Origin: Flavobacteriales bacterium
Lineage (GTDB): Bacteria; Bacteroidota; Bacteroidia; Flavobacteriales_F; PHOS-HE28
DNA: 45,199 bases
Direction: 5' to 3'
Assembly: GCA_016713865.1 (NCBI GenBank)
Contig: JADJOG010000051.1
Coordinates: 1-45,199 of the forward strand
This document shows positions 43,440 to 45,199 of this stretch, in pieces; positions within the stretch are counted from its first letter, which is position 1; the number at the start of each line of letters is the position of its first letter. The notes under the pieces were generated by a model. It had not been told where the DNA came from, searched no databases, and was given only the letters and a program-made list of their open reading frames with translations. The position numbers and the translations under genes are program-made.

Positions 43440-45199
43440 ATGAGCAACCGATACGCCGCTTTGCTTCCCCTGCTGACCTTGGCCGTCATCGCCAATGCCC
43501 AGCGCTTCGAGCCGCGCAAGCACGATTTCCATCTGGAGCATTTCCTCGCGCAGCCTCATGAGCCGGGCGAGGTGATGGATCTCTTCATCCACGGCGATGA
43601 GTCTCGCGTTTCCGAAGCGGTGCAGGCGCATGGCGGTTTCGTGAAGCGCGCCTTGCCGGGCATCGTGGCGGCTCGGGTTCCGGTTGATGCGGTGCTGAGC
43701 CTCGGACAGAGCACCGCCGTGAAGCGCTTCGAGTTCAGCCTTGATCGCGGCGAATTGCTGAGCGATTCGATGCGCGTGAAGGCCCGCGTGAATCAGGTGC
43801 ATGCCGGACTTGCTCCTTTGCCGCAGGCATACGACGGCCAAGGTGTCGTGGTCGGCTTCATCGATGCCGGTCTCGATGTGAACCATCCCGATTTCCGCAA
43901 CGCGAACGGCACTTCGCGCGTGGCGTTCTATTGGGACCAGAACCTCACTGGCTCTGGTACACCGGTGGAGTTCGGTTATGGCCGCGAATGGAGCAATGCC
44001 CAGATCAATGCGGGTCAGATAGGCAGCACGGATTCCGGTGCGCATGGCACCACGGTAACGGGCTCTGCTACGGGGAATGGCCTTGCGAATGGTCGCCACA
44101 AGGGAGTGGCACCTGCTGCGGATATCATCGTGGTGAAGTACAGCGGCCAAGGCGACTTCCGCGCAAAGGTGGCCGATGCCACCGATTTCATCTACCGCCG
44201 CGCTGCGCAGCTGGGCAAACCTGCGGTGGTGAATGCGAGCCTCGGCACCTATAGTGGTTCTCACGATGGCCTCGATGCTGCCGCGCTATCGATCAACAAC
44301 ATGCTAGACGCGCAGCCAGGCCGTGCTTTCGTTTGCGCCGCAGGCAACGCTGGCCAATGGGGGCCCATGCACCGCCGCTTGGAGCCCGCGAACGATACCG
44401 TGTTCACGTGGTTCCTTACGAATAGCTATCCGCCGCCTGCGAACATCTTCAATTTCCCGAATGTGTTCTTCGAGGTTTGGGCCGACATCTCTGATTTCCA
44501 GAACATGCAGTACGCCATTGGCGCCGATCGCGTATCTCCCAGCTATGCATTCCGCGGCCGCACGCCTTACCATACCATGGCCCAGAACATGGGTGGCGTG
44601 ATCAGCGAGCAGTTGGTGAGCACCAGCGGCAATGTGCTGGCTAACGTGCAATACTCCATGCAGCAGCGGGGCCAGCAGGTGCAGTTGCAGGTCTTCATGC
44701 AACAGCCCGATTCGGCCAGCTATAATTGGCGGTTCATGGTGACGGGCGCTGGCCGATGCGAGATCGGGCACGGCCGCATTCGGAACCGCGAACATGGCCA
44801 GCAACGAGATCGCTCCCGGTTCGGTGCCTACCGCGATCGATTATCCGCCCATGGCCAAGCACCGCGCGCCCGATCGCGACAAGCACATCGTCGATTCGTG
44901 GGCCTGCTCCGGGCATACGCTCACCACGGCCAACTACCTGAATCAGATGGAGTACCAGCCATGCAGCGGGCCTTACCAGAATTTCGGGGTCTCGCCGTGG
45001 TTGATCTCCGGCAATAGCAGCGCCGGCCCCACGCGCGACGATCGCTGGAAACCCGATATCGCCGCACCGGGCGACATCACCATGGCAGCAGCGCCATTGC
45101 CCATCCTGGCGGATTGGGCCACCACCAACTTCGACAAGCTCGATGAGTTCTGCATGCATGCGCGCAATGGAGGAACCAGCATGGCTTCGCCGGTAGTCG
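43440..45199 (+). CDS. subtilisin-like S8 serine protease, frame-broken and cut by the window edge
   Basis: A secreted protease. The signal peptide (about 1-20) ends ANAQ. Residues about 40-120 resemble an inhibitor/propeptide domain. The catalytic triad is visible: Asp142 in GFIDAGLDVNHPDF, His202 in DSGAHGTTVTGSATG and the Ser in GTSMASPVV at 45178, 20 bases before the edge. The oxyanion Asn is in FVCAAGNAGQWG. Near 44770 one base is gained or lost: the ATG frame ends with a meaningless tail, while the neighbouring frame continues TAAFGTANMASNEIAPGSV through to the Ser motif. A long insert separates the Asn and Ser motifs. The C-terminus, often a sorting domain in this phylum, is outside. 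Confidence 0.92.

Overview
This 45.2 kb window looks like a chromosomal segment of a fairly GC-rich member of the Bacteroidota, probably a Flavobacteriales-type lineage known mainly from metagenomes. Several things point there. Many genes are preceded by the Bacteroidota promoter element TAnnTTTG (here often TAnnTTCG) instead of an E. coli-type -10/-35. The tmRNA tag GEVDYALAA resembles the GENNYALAA-type tags of the phylum. Family-typical genes include an S46 dipeptidyl-peptidase, a TonB receptor with an N-terminal carboxypeptidase-like domain, an MbnP-like lipoprotein, a DUF6438 lipoprotein, and the linked set amn, holA and an HsdR_N-domain gene. I saw no IS element, prophage, CRISPR array or rRNA; the only RNA gene found is tmRNA.

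Layout. 1-838: eroded, largely non-coding, with a partial reading frame running off the left edge and remains of another. 839-3761 (minus): a MarR regulator and a FadN-type beta-oxidation protein broken by several indels. 3883-9827: a lipoprotein, a GH16 glucanase with a lipoprotein partner, an orphan SiaB-like kinase, an NAD(P)-dependent dehydrogenase, tmRNA and a small envelope protein. 9838-15698 (minus): MATE exporter, GT22-like mannosyltransferase, NADP isocitrate dehydrogenase and dnaX. 15926-17029 (plus): rpsF-rpsR-rplI. 17087-18073: bestrophin. 18168-20301 (plus): three envelope genes likely linked to copper (Cys-rich membrane peptide, CDVCG beta-barrel, MbnP-like lipoprotein). 20405-27378 (plus): aconitase, two outer-membrane proteins, an Atg22-type transporter and L-2-hydroxyglutarate oxidase. 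27458-31572: small genes, purB and an EI24/CysZ-like protein. 31627-38794: S46 peptidase, DUF6438 lipoprotein, yidC and pyrG on minus, with one small membrane gene on plus. 38917-42935 (minus): TonB receptor, holA and amn. 42946-end (plus): HsdR_N-domain protein and a subtilisin-like protease that leaves the window.

Functionally this is mostly housekeeping: TCA cycle (aconitase, IDH, LhgO repair), replication (dnaX, holA), translation and ribosome rescue, nucleotides (purB, pyrG, amn) and membrane insertion (YidC), mixed with secreted and outer-membrane proteins. About ten reading-frame breaks hit even essential genes (dnaX), which looks more like uncorrected indels in the assembly than real gene death, although one break (TonB receptor) also lacks roughly 45-50 codons.

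The most interesting signals are: an A9 slippage-type run in dnaX with a stop two codons later in the -1 frame, as in dnaX genes known to make tau and gamma; the three-gene MbnP-linked cluster; and the repeated placement of the -7 promoter element only 4-7 bases from the start codon, implying leaderless or nearly leaderless mRNAs.
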